Of a DNA stretch of 64,000 nucleotides, positions 11,234-23,063 are shown piece after piece. The stretch spans positions 184,708 through 248,707 of the forward strand of contig MU839146.1 in NCBI GenBank assembly GCA_030685235.1. The letters run 5' to 3'. Positions within the stretch are counted from its first letter, which is position 1; every line of letters starts with the position of its first letter. This stretch comes from Copromyces sp. CBS 386.78. Taxonomy: Eukaryota; Ascomycota; Sordariomycetes; Sordariales; Sordariaceae. The notes beneath the pieces were generated by a model that worked only from the letters and a program-made list of their open reading frames with translations, did not search any database and had not been told where the DNA came from. The position numbers and the translations under genes are program-made.

Positions 11234-13630
11234 ATGAGTCCTTACGGTCCTCCATACGATGACACTTGGGTCTTGAACCGGCTCAACCGCGCCTTGGGAG
11301 AGCAGTCTACCACCGTATCGGAATCCGCCCAGGAGGACCTTTTTGGGGACCCTTCCGTCGCACCCTCTGCGTTTTCCGACAATTCGTCTTATTTCCAGGA
11401 GAAAGATAACGAACTGGACGAGATCCTGAGGTCAGAAACACTCAGCTCTCTGCTCCTCGGACCCCATGCTGCCGATATTGCTGGTTTGGCAATAGACGAC
11501 AGCTACCACGACCCAGAGCAATATCCAACCTCTGCCGATCTCGACAATGATGTCTCCATGGGTGATGCTCATGACGCTGTCGATAACGTCGATAACCACC
11601 GCCCAAGCAACTGGCTTTCACCCGGAATCCCATTCAGGCCGTCGGTCAGTGGCCCCAATGGTCTACTGGCTCCTCCACCGCCACACACAAGACGCTCTGG
11701 TGGTCGAAACCGCAGCGCGGCGATGAACCGGAACCCCGGAACGGAAGCAGGTATGTTGCCAAGAGTTTTCTCGAGAATGAGTCCACACTGACTTTGACGT
11801 AGGGCACCCGACACCTGTCGTCGTGCGAGAGCAAGATTCTCTCGTCGGTGCTTCGATTACCCCCTCGGCCGTTAACCAACGCATTGCAAACGAGGATGTC
11901 CAGATGACAGAGGCTCCTGTCATTCCGATAATTAATGAGCCCCTGCCTTTCACGCTTCCCGAGACGCAGAACAACCACAACCTTAGTCCCAACCCACATG
12001 TGTCTGCTAACATCGGCGATGACTTGCTGAGTCTCGATACCCAGAGTGTGGATGATCACGAGTCAATATCCGACGTCTCTAGCAACGCTAGCGGACGGAG
12101 TCGGAAATTGAAAGATCGAGAGAAGACAAAGCGTGTGAGAGACAAGGGCGCTTGCTCCGCCTGTCGGATTCAAAAGGTCGATGTACGGAAGCCTGTTCCA
12201 TTCATTTTCCAAGCGTGGCAAGACTGCTGACAACATAGCCAGTGTGACAGTGACGATGAATGCAAGCGCTGCAAGAAATTCTGCACAAAGAACCATCTTT
12301 CTTTTGTCCCATGTATCAGGAAGCCGCTCAGCGAGATTCTTGGGTCTGCATCGGGTATGTTCGCAAGAGACGCTCATGAGAAGAAGATCTAAGACTGACT
12401 GTGAAGCAGAACGTTGGGCGTCTAAGAATATGGGTGGGTGGTATGAATCGCTTCGTCAAAGGCCCACCAGACCTGGCAGCGACCATGTTGTTGAGATCCG
12501 TCGTTCGCCGAATTTCAACAGGGCGCACTTGGAGGTTACATGTCGCGAGGTGTCGTTTCAAAGCTCGGCGCCGGTCGACCGTCACCCCGTATATTTCACG
12601 GTTCCGGATAGGAGCCCCGATGATGACACCATCTGTGCCTGGAGCGAGCAAGATATTTCTCTCGAGAACCTGACGACTTTCGGAGGCCGAATCGAGCAAT
12701 GTCTGCTGTCCTACATGGGGCTTTTCCACGACACCTATGTCTCCAACGGTAAGCCGAGATGAAATCCGTTCAAGCCAGAAACGCGGCTGACTCAAATGAT
12801 CTCGCAGGGAGATTGTCAGCTTCAGCGAAGAAAGAGGCTATGCAATTGTACAAGTTGATGGAAAATGTGCGCAAAATGACATGTATGGTCAAGATATGGG
12901 CTTACGAGGTGAGGAATATGTTCTTCACTGGCGGTAGGCCGTTCAGCGAACAGCTGCTGCCTGTTCAGCTTCACTTCCACCTGCGGGCCGGGAAAGCCAT
13001 ATCGAGCGCCGAGCGGGAACTGCTGAAGGGACTCGACGCTTTCCTGGAGCCACCAAGCCGGCCAGCTTTCACCGTCGCTCTCTGGTTGTCCATGTGGCAA
13101 GTCATCCTGATATATCATGAAGTGTTGGGTCAACTGTCGTCTGCTGATGGTGAGTTCAAATTCCCAACCTTTCTGCTGTTGACAGCATATATATATATAA
13201 AGCTGATCTCGGGTAGTGATGACCGAGAGTGACGAAAGACGTGATTTCATACGCCTAACAAAGGCCTTGTTCGAAGGTGTTGTGGTGATGTATTCGAATC
13301 GGTTTCGTACTTCGGCAGTTGTGTCGAAACTCCTGGATGCCATGGATGGTGTTGAGGTGTTTGGCAACGGTGTCGTAGCTTTGGACGCCTTGACGAATGC
13401 TTGGGATTCACGAAACCAGTTCTGTAAGTTGATTATCAGCATCACACCATTCAGCATTGAACAACATGGCTGACAGTCTTATAGACAACGTACTAGAGGG
13501 GAAACCGTCCCCGAATAGACAAGAAGAACTTCTTAGGGCATATGTCATTGCCCGAGAAGAAAAGGTCTTCAAAAGAAGGGGTGAAATAATTGGTCCAGCC
13601 CAAAAACAAAAGTATGGCAGGAGAGTGTGA
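11234..13630 (+). CDS. Zn2Cys6-type fungal transcription factor with atypical cysteine spacing
   Basis: Seven exons: 11234-11750, 11803-12182, 12243-12354, 12410-12748, 12808-13149, 13217-13423, 13485-13630; 680 residues. The start is the first ATG in the frame (MSPYGPPYDDTW). The first 280 residues are acidic and Ser/Pro/Asn-rich, fitting an activation domain. A basic stretch (RSRKLKDREKTKRVRDKG) leads into CSACRIQKVD and, across an intron, CDSDDECKRCKKFC. Cysteines at 290, 293, 300, 306 and 309 fit C-x2-C-x6-C-x5-C-x2-C, but the sixth ligand must be Cys313 or Cys323 instead of the usual 6-8 spacing. The C-terminal 350 residues look helical and match no domain I can name. Expected role: nuclear DNA-binding regulator, target unknown. 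The donor at 12183 is GTACGG; a GTCGAT donor at 12177 would remove two residues and break the C-x6-C spacing. Converges on the RTG2-like gene 241 bp away. Confidence 0.8.
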
Positions 13631-13871
13631 AGAGTCAGGATTGAGCAAGCGAGAATCGAAGAATGGAGCGTGAAAGTGGGCATGGAGGGAAAGGATACGT
13701 AGCAGATTGTCGCAGATTGAGATGGTACTGGCGTCTGGAAGACGAAGAAGAATGTGTTGAACACAATTGAGGTGTTGAAAGCAACGGATACCAATTTGGC
13801 ATTTCGGCATAATGGGTATTATAGAGGTAGAATAATCATCGCTGTCGACAGTACCAGAATAACTTACCACA

Positions 13872-15750
13872 TCAAGGAAGTGCTGTGATGTCCACAACGA
13901 CCTTCTTTCCAGAATCTTGCTCCCTCTGCATGCTGACTAGTTCGAAGCTGGATATCAGGTCTCCAGTGTCGATGCCTCGAAGAGCTGTTTCGCCGATTTG
14001 GAGGTTCAGGTGAACTCGAAATCCTTTGTTGTCGTCAAGCTGTTCCACGGTCGATCGAAGCCTGGTACAGATATCATTAGTACGTTTTCAAACGGCTGTC
14101 TGGTCGAACAATCGACTTACTGAACCTTGTCTCCAAGCTGATGAGCATCTTGGGCAGTTGGTGCCAGTTTCGCGAGTGCGGCAGCTACGGCTCCAATGTA
14201 GCCCGCCCAAAAAGCTGCGTCAGGGTTGACGGTGTCGGCCAATGCCCGCAAGTTCTTCAACAGCTGTTCATCCGCCGGAGTGACGCTGCCGCCCCATCTC
14301 GCACAAAGTGTCAGAGCCATGACAGCCCGGGCCGCATGCGATAGGCCAGGACAATTAGGATGTTCCGTGATGGCACTGTGCAAAGCGGCAGAGGCATTCG
14401 TAAGGGCATCATCACCGATGTTGGACCAAATCTTGCTCGCGAACAGGCGGCCGAGACCAAGGCCGAAAACCGTCTTTGGGCCACTGTAGTCGGCTGGGAG
14501 AGCTGACGACAACAGATCAACGACGCCTTGAAGTGATGCCTCCAGTTGGAGACAATCCAAAGGATCGCTCTCGCGAATCTCCTGGGGTAGCCTGATCATC
14601 AGTGCACCCTCTCTGTTTCCACCGGCGCAGAATGTTACCGATCGTATGCGTGGGACGGCCGAAATAAGAGCCTCGACGACCGTGACAATGGCAGGAAATT
14701 GGGCTCGGCGACGCTTGGACATTCCAAAGATCTTGTTCTTGAAGTTGGTGTTGACCTCGAGCATACGGTTGGTCCTGGCAAAGAATTCGCCCGAGACACT
14801 GTAGGAGCCTATCGCAGGGATCGGGTATGGGGAGATTGGGTCGTTGTGCATCAGCATGCTGCCGTAGCCTCGGAAGCCTCCTCCGCAGAGATAAATATCA
14901 ATGCCTTGTGTGTCCTTGGACTCGGTCGCAAGAGTCGGATAGGCCTCGCAAAGCCTGGCAAAAGCCAGCTTCATGCCTTGCTCGAGCTTCGAGACCTCCT
15001 TGGTCTTGAAGTCAGCATCGTCATGTCCAAGGATCCTGATCAATCTAGCAGCGCCAAAAGGCAAACTCTTGCCGACCTGTGCTGCGTGGATATGATAGTC
15101 GGCATCCTGACCGGTAGTGTCTAGATACGACATCTGGACGCTGCCACCGCCGAGGTCAAGAAAGAGACCCTTGGGACGAGAAAATGCAGATCTGGCTCCC
15201 AGTGAGCCAAACAGGGTCTCGACTTGGGGGTCCAGTATCATGATAGCAAGTCCAGGGACTTGGGTCTCGATAGCCTGCAGCATTGCAGCAGCATTGTCTG
15301 CTTTCCGCATGGCCTCTGTAGCAAAGACGGTGACATGATGGGGAGGCACACCGTAGTCGTTCACAGCAATGGCATTGAACCGGGCCAGCGTCTGGGACAC
15401 AAGGGTGATGGTCTCGTCGGGGAAGAGCAGGGGTCCAGCCGAGGACGACTCGCTCAGGGCATCGAAGAGGGAGATGGCAGCTCGCTCCTGGTAAAGACAC
15501 TTGAGCAACCGAGTGTGTGGCGGGGAGAGGTCGGAAATGGAAAATCGAATGCCATTGCTTTGGAAGAAACAAGGGGGATCAGGAGAGCTCAACCAACGTA
15601 AGGGAGACAAAGGGCAAAGATGGGTACAGTAGCTTACCTGCCCATATCGACCAAGGCATAGAGATGGTTCAAGGCGGCGGGGTCCCAACGAGGCCAGACC
15701 TCGTTGAGATTGTCCAGCGTAACCAAGTTGACTGAAGCTGTTGACGCCAT
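13872..15750 (-). CDS. RTG2: retrograde regulation protein 2-like (Ppx/GppA phosphatase fold)
   Basis: Three exons on the minus strand: 15750-15638, 15557-14121 and 14061-13872; 579 residues. Start at MASTASVNLVTL. The sugar kinase/Hsp70/actin-like ATPase fold of Ppx/GppA proteins is visible: DMGSNGIRFSISDL spanning the first intron (first phosphate loop), VFATEAMRKADNAAAMLQAI (the family ATEA-R-A-N block), and GLFLDLGGGSVQMSYL (second phosphate loop). In yeast, Rtg2 relays mitochondrial dysfunction to the Rtg1/3 transcription factors. The fungal family is related to exopolyphosphatase and guanosine pentaphosphatase, and the C-terminal half here (AVPRIRSVTFCAGGNREG and onward) is the Rtg2-type extension. 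A bona fide exopolyphosphatase is the alternative, less likely given the size and C terminus. The last exon adds 63 residues after a GTAAGT intron. Confidence 0.85.
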
Positions 15751-17091
15751 TTTGGGGGATTCGAGAAAGGATGAGGAATTTACTGAAGCAGGAACTGAAC
15801 GAGGAGAAGGCCAAAGATGATTGAACGGATGCCGCTGGTGCCCAATGTTGCCAGCAAGGAAACTATGAAGCTCCACGCTGCAGTTATCGGCCAATCAATG
15901 AAGCTGGATTCTGAAGCTCAGCGAAAAGCAGGAAGGAGTTGCCTCTGCAGTGGCCCGGGTTCATTAATAACAACTGCCCGCTGTCTCTTACCCAGCACAG
16001 CTACCAAGCACCAACAGAATGAAGTGGAATGAAAGAAGGCAAGAGTGAAGGTCACGGTGCAGTGATGCGCCGCGAGGAAAATCGAAGTGGAGCCCAAGAT
16101 CATGACCCCACCTTAGGTTTTGTTCCCGTCATCGTTGGTGTTAAGAAACTGCGGTTATCGCAGCCAGATAAGCACATTTCTCTAACTGAACGTGCTATCG
16201 TGCACGAGCCTCCCCAGTGCCATCGTCATCATGGCTCGAATTCAATGTCTTGACGGCTTTGTACTCCAAATCAATGCCTGGTCAAGACGGACAAATTCAG
16301 AGGTTCGCCTCCAACCATTGGATCTCCGTGATGCCGGAACTTCTTTCGTTGATGTAGCTGCCGCATCTTCATCATAACGCCACGAATGCCCTCAAGGCGA
16401 CAATTGAATAAAAACGACAGCAACATTAATTGACTAAGGCCGATCTGCAGCTGCAGCTCCCTCGGTCAGCCTGTCTCTTTGTCACTTGAATCAATTCGCC
16501 GAACAAAAAGAAATCAAGGTTTCAAGTCGACAACAGCCATGAATCGGCATCGAAGAAAACGATCCCCTGTCCACGGCGGCAGTGCTCACATACTAACGTT
16601 GCAGTAGGGACTTTTTAGCGCTGCAGATTGCATCACTGGACCGTCCTGCTTGGCCGTGGTGACAGTGACAGTGAGCGGCCGTTGAGGGTTGGCTGTGTGT
16701 TGCCATTTTGGGAACAACATTTGACAACACTGAATGGACCGACGCGTCCGGGATGGTCGGTTGTTTTTGTGGTTGGCCAATCACAAGCCGCCGCTAACAC
16801 GTTGGGATCGCGTCGACGACGCGTTCGAGTGCAACGGCGGTCGGATCACCAGGTGGTTCTTCACACCGTGAATCTCATGTTTACCTTTTGATGTCGAAGT
16901 TGGGTTACACTTGTGAAGCTCAAGCGGCCTCCATCTCCACAACAAGCTGGAAACTCCATGCCCGGCACGAACTCCACTGCGGGCTTTATAAGTGTCAAAA
17001 AGTTTAAGAGCCGGATTCCGCGCCGCGACAGGTGGACAACGGACCCTTGAGTTGTGGTCTTGTTGTACTGTACACGATTGGATGAGTGTTG

Positions 17092-17128
<37 letters not shown>

Positions 17129-18224
17129 CTTGGTTACGACTGGCTGATCGTGTTGTGTATACATACGTGTGTTGACATGTTGTTGATGGTGTGGTTGTCA
17201 AGAGAGGTTGCAGTCCATGAACAGGAGAGAGAGAGATACACTAGATACTGATCCGAGACTGATGAAGCTACTGTACGACCTTGCCTTGTACCTACATAGC
17301 AGCACATCCATTCCCACATTTGCCGGACCCTTACCCTTACTTGGAGTCGACCGAGTTCCATCCGTCTGCAACCACTTTGTCCTCCCCTCCCAAGGTCTCC
17401 AACAACAACAAGGTCGCAAACTTGGCTTTTGCGGCTCTTTTTCCAGACTTGATCTCTTTGCGACGACCTCAACCACAGGCGCGCGCATGTGGCGCATTGC
17501 TCACAACCCCCGGCACTTTGGTCGCATCACCCACCCGCTTCCATCTCAAGACAATCGGTTCCTTGGGATCAGAAAGACCGTCCGCGCGCACTTGCGACTG
17601 AGACCTTCCGCTCACTTGACCCTCACTCACTCCGACACTTCGCTCTTTCCCGCAATTCACCAACAACTAACTAACAATTGAACAACACCACCTAATTTTC
17701 CCCAACCATCCGGCAGCAGTTTCTCTTCTTCCCTTACAGACAATACTTACGACAATACGGTAGAGCGCGACAACAACGACCACGTCGACCACGACGCCCA
17801 CGACCACGACCGCTCGTGTTCCACAAAGCCGCATAACAATTGGCACAGTACACATCAATCTTCTTGTTCCACCTTAACCATCCTTTCTTTGCTTTAATCC
17901 CGCCCATTCGGCCTGCCTGCCTGCCGCACTCCAGCCATCCCAATTTGGTCCGCCATCTCAACTCTTTTTTTTTGTATCGCAAACATCCACGATACCTTGA
18001 CGGCCAGGTTGTCGCGTCGCGTAATAACAAAGACCGCCTTTGCGACAAAGAGACGGCTTGCGCGACCCCCATTCACATCTTCCTGTCGCCCTTACCTTTC
18101 ACCACTCATTTGGCGACAACAGCAACAACATCGCGATCCGAGTCCTCGTCGCCGAAATCGCGCCTGTTTCAACTTATTACTGCTTTATTCATCCCTTGCT
18201 TTCCTTGCTCCAACCCAATACCGC
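15751..18224. other. divergent intergenic region between the RTG2-like gene and the 780-residue protein gene
   Basis: About 2.5 kb shared by two genes pointing away from each other. No coding frame is credible. From 17300 to 18224 the plus strand is strongly C/T-rich with CAACAACA tracts, typical of a long Neurospora 5' leader; many small open frames on either strand are composition effects. A GTT trinucleotide run lies at 17092-17128. Confidence 0.5.
17092..17128 (+). repeat. GTT trinucleotide microsatellite
   Basis: Twelve near-perfect GTT units (AAC on the other strand), about 1.1 kb upstream of the next start codon. Confidence 0.9.
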
Positions 18225-20567
18225 ATGACGCTTGTTCAAGACATAATGGATCAACAACATTCCTCCGGGCATGTAACAATGCCACGCGACTTTCGCTACG
18301 CCGTCGCGCTCGAGTTCCCCGACGCCAGCGAAGGACCAAGGACGCCCATCAACCCATTTCCAGAAGATGTCGACTTCCCCCAAATTCCTTCGCCTCCCAG
18401 ACCTCGTCTCAAAGTCAAGAGACGCACCACTTCGAGCCAGCTCGCCGCGTCACAGCAATTTCTGGCTTCAGTAGCAGCAGCAGACCTTGCCGTCCCCAGC
18501 ATCGAAGAGCCAGAGTCGGATCCAGAAGACTTCACCATGCGTCCCTTCTCCCCAGAACCCCATCAAGACTCCCTTTCCTTGCAAATCCCACGGGCGAGGG
18601 CATATTCAGACGCAGGACCAAAGACACCAGTACCAACAACCATGGCGCTACCACCGTTAACACCCTGTCGATATCCCGATTGGACCGTCAGCAGCTTCGA
18701 GTCAACGCCCGAGGATGACGACGCCATAAGCAGGCCATCAACCTCCCAATCCACCCAGACCAGCGACTCCTTCCCGAGCCAATGGTCCCACCTCTCTGAA
18801 GACGATGACACGGATGAATATGACATTGAGAGTGCCTCCCTCGACGGCAAGGACACTCTACCTTACATCGGCACAACAGACCTTGTTGACTTTGACGAGC
18901 CAACAGAGACCTTACAATCATCATTCACCACCACTACTCCCAAAGAAGCCAACCTTGAACCGAAACCATCAAGAAAGAAAGTCCCGTGGACCAAGCCGAT
19001 GAACGACCACCTATGGTCTTACTACTCCCTTTACCTTCAAGATCCCAAAGTTACCCCGTTTCGCATGGGAAAGAACTGCATTCCACCAGAAGGCGTGTGC
19101 GCGCGGGTAGCTCGCGAAGCCATTCGCACCTGGCGGGGGTCCAAGGCTGGAAACTCGCAAAAAGCCGGCGACGCCTCTGGTCCCGGGACGTTCATGCGCT
19201 GGCCGCACACGCAAGCAGCGACGAGGGCGCAGCTGCGGGAGTTATGCCGTCAAAAGGCGGCAGCGGCAGCTAAGAACCACCGCTTCCTCTCTCGAAGCGT
19301 AACTCCCATGCAATCCGTCCAGACGCCCAGGGCTCAGGGGCGGTTTGCGACGGGTGACATGTCCATGTCTCTTACTCTCAGCACGTCAGAGCACATGCAG
19401 CCGCAGGGTCCGTTGGCGCAGTTGACGAGGTCAAGCCTAAGTATCTTGGAAGCTCTAGCACCACCGCTAGAACCCATGCCGATTTCACGGGGCCAGCCAA
19501 ACGAAGCAGACCAGGAGCCAGAACGAGGCCGTCTCGGCTCGCCATTGTTCGGCCCCCAACCCATGTCCAGTGGAGAAGCAGCGGATCAAGAACATGTCCA
19601 ACCGCGGAGTTACGGTCCTTCCTCTTCGGCCTCTCTAGCTGCTGCAATAGGCGCCATCACCACCCGCAAAAGGGGGCAGACAATCTCGTATTCCCTCCCG
19701 GGCCAACAGAGCCGACCAACGACGGGTAGACTGCAGAGTCCAGTAAGACTGAGCAGATCCAGCGCGCCTGGTAAGCGAAGGAATACGCATTCGCAGGGTG
19801 GAGACCACAGGAAGAAGACTGCTCCCGCTCCAGATGCTGCAGTAGCAGCAGCAGCAGACCCAAGACCGAAGACAGAAGAGGGAGTTACCACCACTAGTGA
19901 TACTAGAGGCCGAAGATCAACGGAATTTAGTTCGACCCTAGGCCACCGCTTCGACGAGCTTTTCATTCCGCGGTCTACTTCGACCGGTACCGGCGCTGAT
20001 CTCGTTGCTCCAATTCCGTCTGAAGCACAAGGATTCCCAAGCTCCATCAGCATGCCAGCCATCCTCGGTCTCACTCCCCTCCACGTGCCTGTCAGCCAAC
20101 CACAACCACAGCGCCAAGCTCAACTCTCTGGGGAGTCAAGCGTCCAGCCGCCACCTGCCAGACTAGGATCGCCATTGAGCTTTACCTCGAGCTTCACTGC
20201 TACTCGCCACAACCACAGTCATGTCAGAAGACAGGGACACGGACAGAGTGTGGATTTGGGGATGCTTGGTCGTGGACCATGTTTGTCTGGTGGGATGAAG
20301 GCGAACCAGGGTCAAGGGCAGATGCGTGGCGGCGGCGGGAGGCGAAGTCAGGAACGGAAGTCGAGTGAAGTGCAGGGACCCCGACCGGCGGAGCCAAGTA
20401 GGACGAACAGCAGTACTAGCAGCGGGAGTACAAGTGGCAGCGGAAGCGGAAATGAGACGGCAACTGGACGAAGTGGAAGAATGGCGGATTTGAGGCAACG
20501 GCTGAGGGAGTTCAGCAGAAGAAGAAGAGGAGAGGGTGGGAGGAGGAGATCGGGTAGCCCGCTCTAG
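18225..20567 (+). CDS. conserved fungal protein of unknown function with a WTKPMNDHLW block
   Basis: Single exon of 780 residues from the first ATG (MTLVQDIMDQQ); a second ATG at 18246 is also possible. The same frame stays open upstream to about 17997 without an ATG, so that part is leader. Most of the protein is low-complexity and probably disordered: Pro/Ser/Thr-rich at first, acidic near residues 190-240, and Arg/Gly/Ser-rich at the end with a basic tail (RRRRGEGGRRR). One compact region of about 60 residues near position 250-310 looks folded and constrained: VPWTKPMNDHLWSYYSLYLQ, then PKVTPFRMGKNCIPPEGVCA and RVAREAIRTW. Its spaced tryptophans and basic helix suggest a Myb/trihelix-like nucleic-acid-binding or protein-binding module, but this is inference. 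Nuclear regulatory role possible; no family name is claimed. Confidence 0.8.
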   Translation: MTLVQDIMDQQHSSGHVTMPRDFRYAVALEFPDASEGPRTPINPFPEDVDFPQIPSPPRPRLKVKRRTTSSQLAASQQFLASVAAADLAVPSIEEPESDPEDFTMRPFSPEPHQDSLSLQIPRARAYSDAGPKTPVPTTMALPPLTPCRYPDWTVSSFESTPEDDDAISRPSTSQSTQTSDSFPSQWSHLSEDDDTDEYDIESASLDGKDTLPYIGTTDLVDFDEPTETLQSSFTTTTPKEANLEPKPSRKKVPWTKPMNDHLWSYYSLYLQDPKVTPFRMGKNCIPPEGVCARVAREAIRTWRGSKAGNSQKAGDASGPGTFMRWPHTQAATRAQLRELCRQKAAAAAKNHRFLSRSVTPMQSVQTPRAQGRFATGDMSMSLTLSTSEHMQPQGPLAQLTRSSLSILEALAPPLEPMPISRGQPNEADQEPERGRLGSPLFGPQPMSSGEAADQEHVQPRSYGPSSSASLAAAIGAITTRKRGQTISYSLPGQQSRPTTGRLQSPVRLSRSSAPGKRRNTHSQGGDHRKKTAPAPDAAVAAAADPRPKTEEGVTTTSDTRGRRSTEFSSTLGHRFDELFIPRSTSTGTGADLVAPIPSEAQGFPSSISMPAILGLTPLHVPVSQPQPQRQAQLSGESSVQPPPARLGSPLSFTSSFTATRHNHSHVRRQGHGQSVDLGMLGRGPCLSGGMKANQGQGQMRGGGGRRSQERKSSEVQGPRPAEPSRTNSSTSSGSTSGSGSGNETATGRSGRMADLRQRLREFSRRRRGEGGRRRSGSPL

Positions 20568-21495
20568 GCCTCTCCTTTTTACTTTTTATGTTTTCGGACG
20601 GACTTTTGGATACGAGGGCGGTGTTATGGAATTCAAGTGGTGCATTAGCGGCGGAGAAAGTCTAGGTTTATGGCGTTTTGATGGGCATTGATTGATGGGA
20701 CCAGACCAGGAGATAGGTACGGTATGGTTTCTTTAAGGCGGATGGATGTGGATATCTTTGGACATATGCGACATACATTCTTTTGTTTACTTTCTTGGGT
20801 TACTTGACTTTGCTCATGGCCGCGAGGCACTAGACTACTACTTTGCATACTTATCTTCTTTTTTCTCGCACATGGTAAAACAGTACATGGCGATCTTGGC
20901 CTACCTCTTTCTTTCTCTTTCCTTTCTTTCTTCTGACCTGATGTAATTTGGCTTGTCTTGACATGAAACACAGTTGATAACCCCCGTATCCTTTTGCATT
21001 CCACTGTTAGTCAACTGTCTGTCTGGTGATGATTAGCCCAAGAATGAGTGGGAGTACCCCCCGGCCCCGGTCCCCGTCTCCGGACTATGACGTGCTGCCG
21101 TGCAAGGCGACGCTTGGACCCACACCCGTTCGGCGCCTCCCGAAGACCTGAGCGGCTTGGGACGGGGGAGCGAGTGGGGTAGGTACCTCTAAGCGCTGCC
21201 GCCCTAGACCCGCTAAAAGTGCCAACCGCGGCTTCCGAATTCCGGGGCTTCGTCTTTTGGGTTTCCTTCCTTAACATGCAATCTTGCATTTAAGTAGTAG
21301 CACTGCTGGCCGCTTTGCAGTCTTTCGATACTAGGTACTTACATCGAGCTACCTCTACCACATCAGGGTAGAACCACACTGCACGCGTCTCCCTCCCCGC
21401 CCTCTTTACTTAGTCTTCCGAGCTTCCCATTCAACACTCCAACCCGAACACCATCGATACCTCTACCCGACCCATTCAATGCCCACAACTACACA
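20568..21495. other. intergenic region before per1
   Basis: 3' flank of the 780-residue gene followed by the per1 promoter and leader. T/C-rich stretches (20890-20945) and a C/A-rich leader ending just before 21496. Nothing gene-like seen. Confidence 0.5.
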
Positions 21496-22886
21496 ATGAA
21501 GTTCAACGTCGCGTCCAGGCGCGGCTCCCAAGCTGCCAGCTTCCTCTCGATACAACAGTTACTTCTCCTCGGCCTCGTCGCGCTATCTACGCCCGTCGCG
21601 GCATCCATTGGCGATCGATTGCCCGAGTTTCAGGAGTGTGTTAGGGTGGGTTTTTCCCTTCGGTTGTCTTCCCGATCCCGATCTGGACTTGGGAGTTGGG
21701 AGAGGAAGGATAGCATGAACTTGAGTTGCGATGGAAAGACGAGAGGGAATCAACGCTGCCCTGCCTCTGGACACACGAAAGAAAGAAAGGATATCAAGAG
21801 AGAGGGAAGCTAACACGCTCTACTGGCATACTAGGTCTGCGAACGCGAAAACTGCGGTCCGGACGCTGAGCACCAAACGCCCATTCGTACGTTTCCCCCC
21901 CCCTCAACCTTTCCTTCTCCGCTACCTAAGGTAGCTTGCCTTGTCAACAACAGCTAAACCCCCTCCTTTTAAATCCGCACAGCCCTCCACCGCCGCCTCC
22001 TCCTCTGGACCTGTCCCCAAGAATGCGACTACACATGCCAACACCTCGTCACCTCTTCCCGCCTCCAACAAGCCCAACAATCCCCCCCTGGTTCCCCTCC
22101 ACCCATCGTGCAATACCACGGTAAATGGCCCTTCCACCGCTTTCTAGGCGCCCAAGAACCCTTCTCCGTCCTTTTTTCCCTCGGCAATTTCTACGCCCAC
22201 TACGACGGCCTCTACAACAAAATCCTCCCCTCCATCCCCGCCTCCTACCCCCTACGGAAATGGTACATCTGGCTCGCCTACGTGGGCATGGCGTCGTGGT
22301 TTTTCAGCGCAGTGTTTCACACTAGGGATCTTCCCGTGACGGAACAGCTCGATTACTTTGCTGCCGGCGCCAGTGTTCTCTACGGCTTGTACTATTCGGT
22401 GGTGAGGATTTTCAGGTTGGACAAGGACACGCCGAGGCGCCAGAGCTTGTTGAGACTTTGGACGGCGCTGTGTATACTGATGTATGTCGGACACGTCACG
22501 TATCTGAAGATGTGGTCGTGGGATTACACGTATAACATGGCTGCCAACGTGGCGGTCGGGGCGGTGCAGAATGTGCTGTGGAGTTGGTATAGTTGGACGA
22601 GGTACAGGAGCCACAGAAAAGGGTGGGCGGCGTGGCCGGGTGTTGTGGTGGCGTGGGTGTTGGTGGCCATGAGTCTGGAACTGTTGGATTTCCCGCCGCT
22701 TTGGGGCGCCGTGGATGCGCATAGTTTGTGGCATGCCGGAACAATTATTCCGGCGGTTATTTGGTACAAGTACGTATATCTCATCCCGTTGTCTGAGGTT
22801 GACGGTCCTTAAACTAACTTTGTTACAGTTTCTTGGTTAGAGACGCGCAGGACGACATGGCGAGGAGCGAGAGGCTCAAGTCTTAG
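21496..22886 (+). CDS. per1: Per1/PGAP3-type GPI-anchor lipid remodelling protein
   Basis: Four exons: 21496-21645, 21835-21886, 21983-22769, 22829-22886; 348 residues. An N-terminal signal peptide (LLLLGLVALSTPVAAS) precedes the lumenal Cys-rich region typical of Per1: GDRLPEFQECVRVCERENCG, then LLLWTCPQECDYTCQHLV. The membrane part begins with PIVQYHGKWPFHRFLGAQEP and FSVLFSLGNFYAHYDGL and carries several hydrophobic segments plus the catalytic-type FHTRDLPVTEQLDYF motif (His and Asp conserved in the CREST hydrolase superfamily). The last exon supplies WYNFLVRDAQDD. Per1 acts in the endoplasmic reticulum, removing the unsaturated sn-2 acyl chain of the GPI anchor so it can be remodelled. 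The middle exon is only 52 bp and the third reads in a different frame from the longest open frame, so automatic gene calls may miss the conserved Cys block. Converges on the next gene with 177 bp between stops. Confidence 0.92.
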
Positions 22887-23063
22887 GGAGGATGTACGAC
22901 ATTGTTAGAGCGCTGACAGAATGAAATAGACAACATGTTTTTTTTTATACGCTATATCCAGAGGATTGATACAAAAAACGCTGACGAGCACCACCATGTT
23001 ATGTTTTAAAATACACCAAAAACTCTCGACCATCCATCAACCGCCACCCGAACATCCAAGAGC

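Noticed and set aside
17997..18224. Upstream extension of the 780-residue protein frame
   Set aside because: The frame is open but has no ATG before 18225; the sequence is C/T-rich leader.
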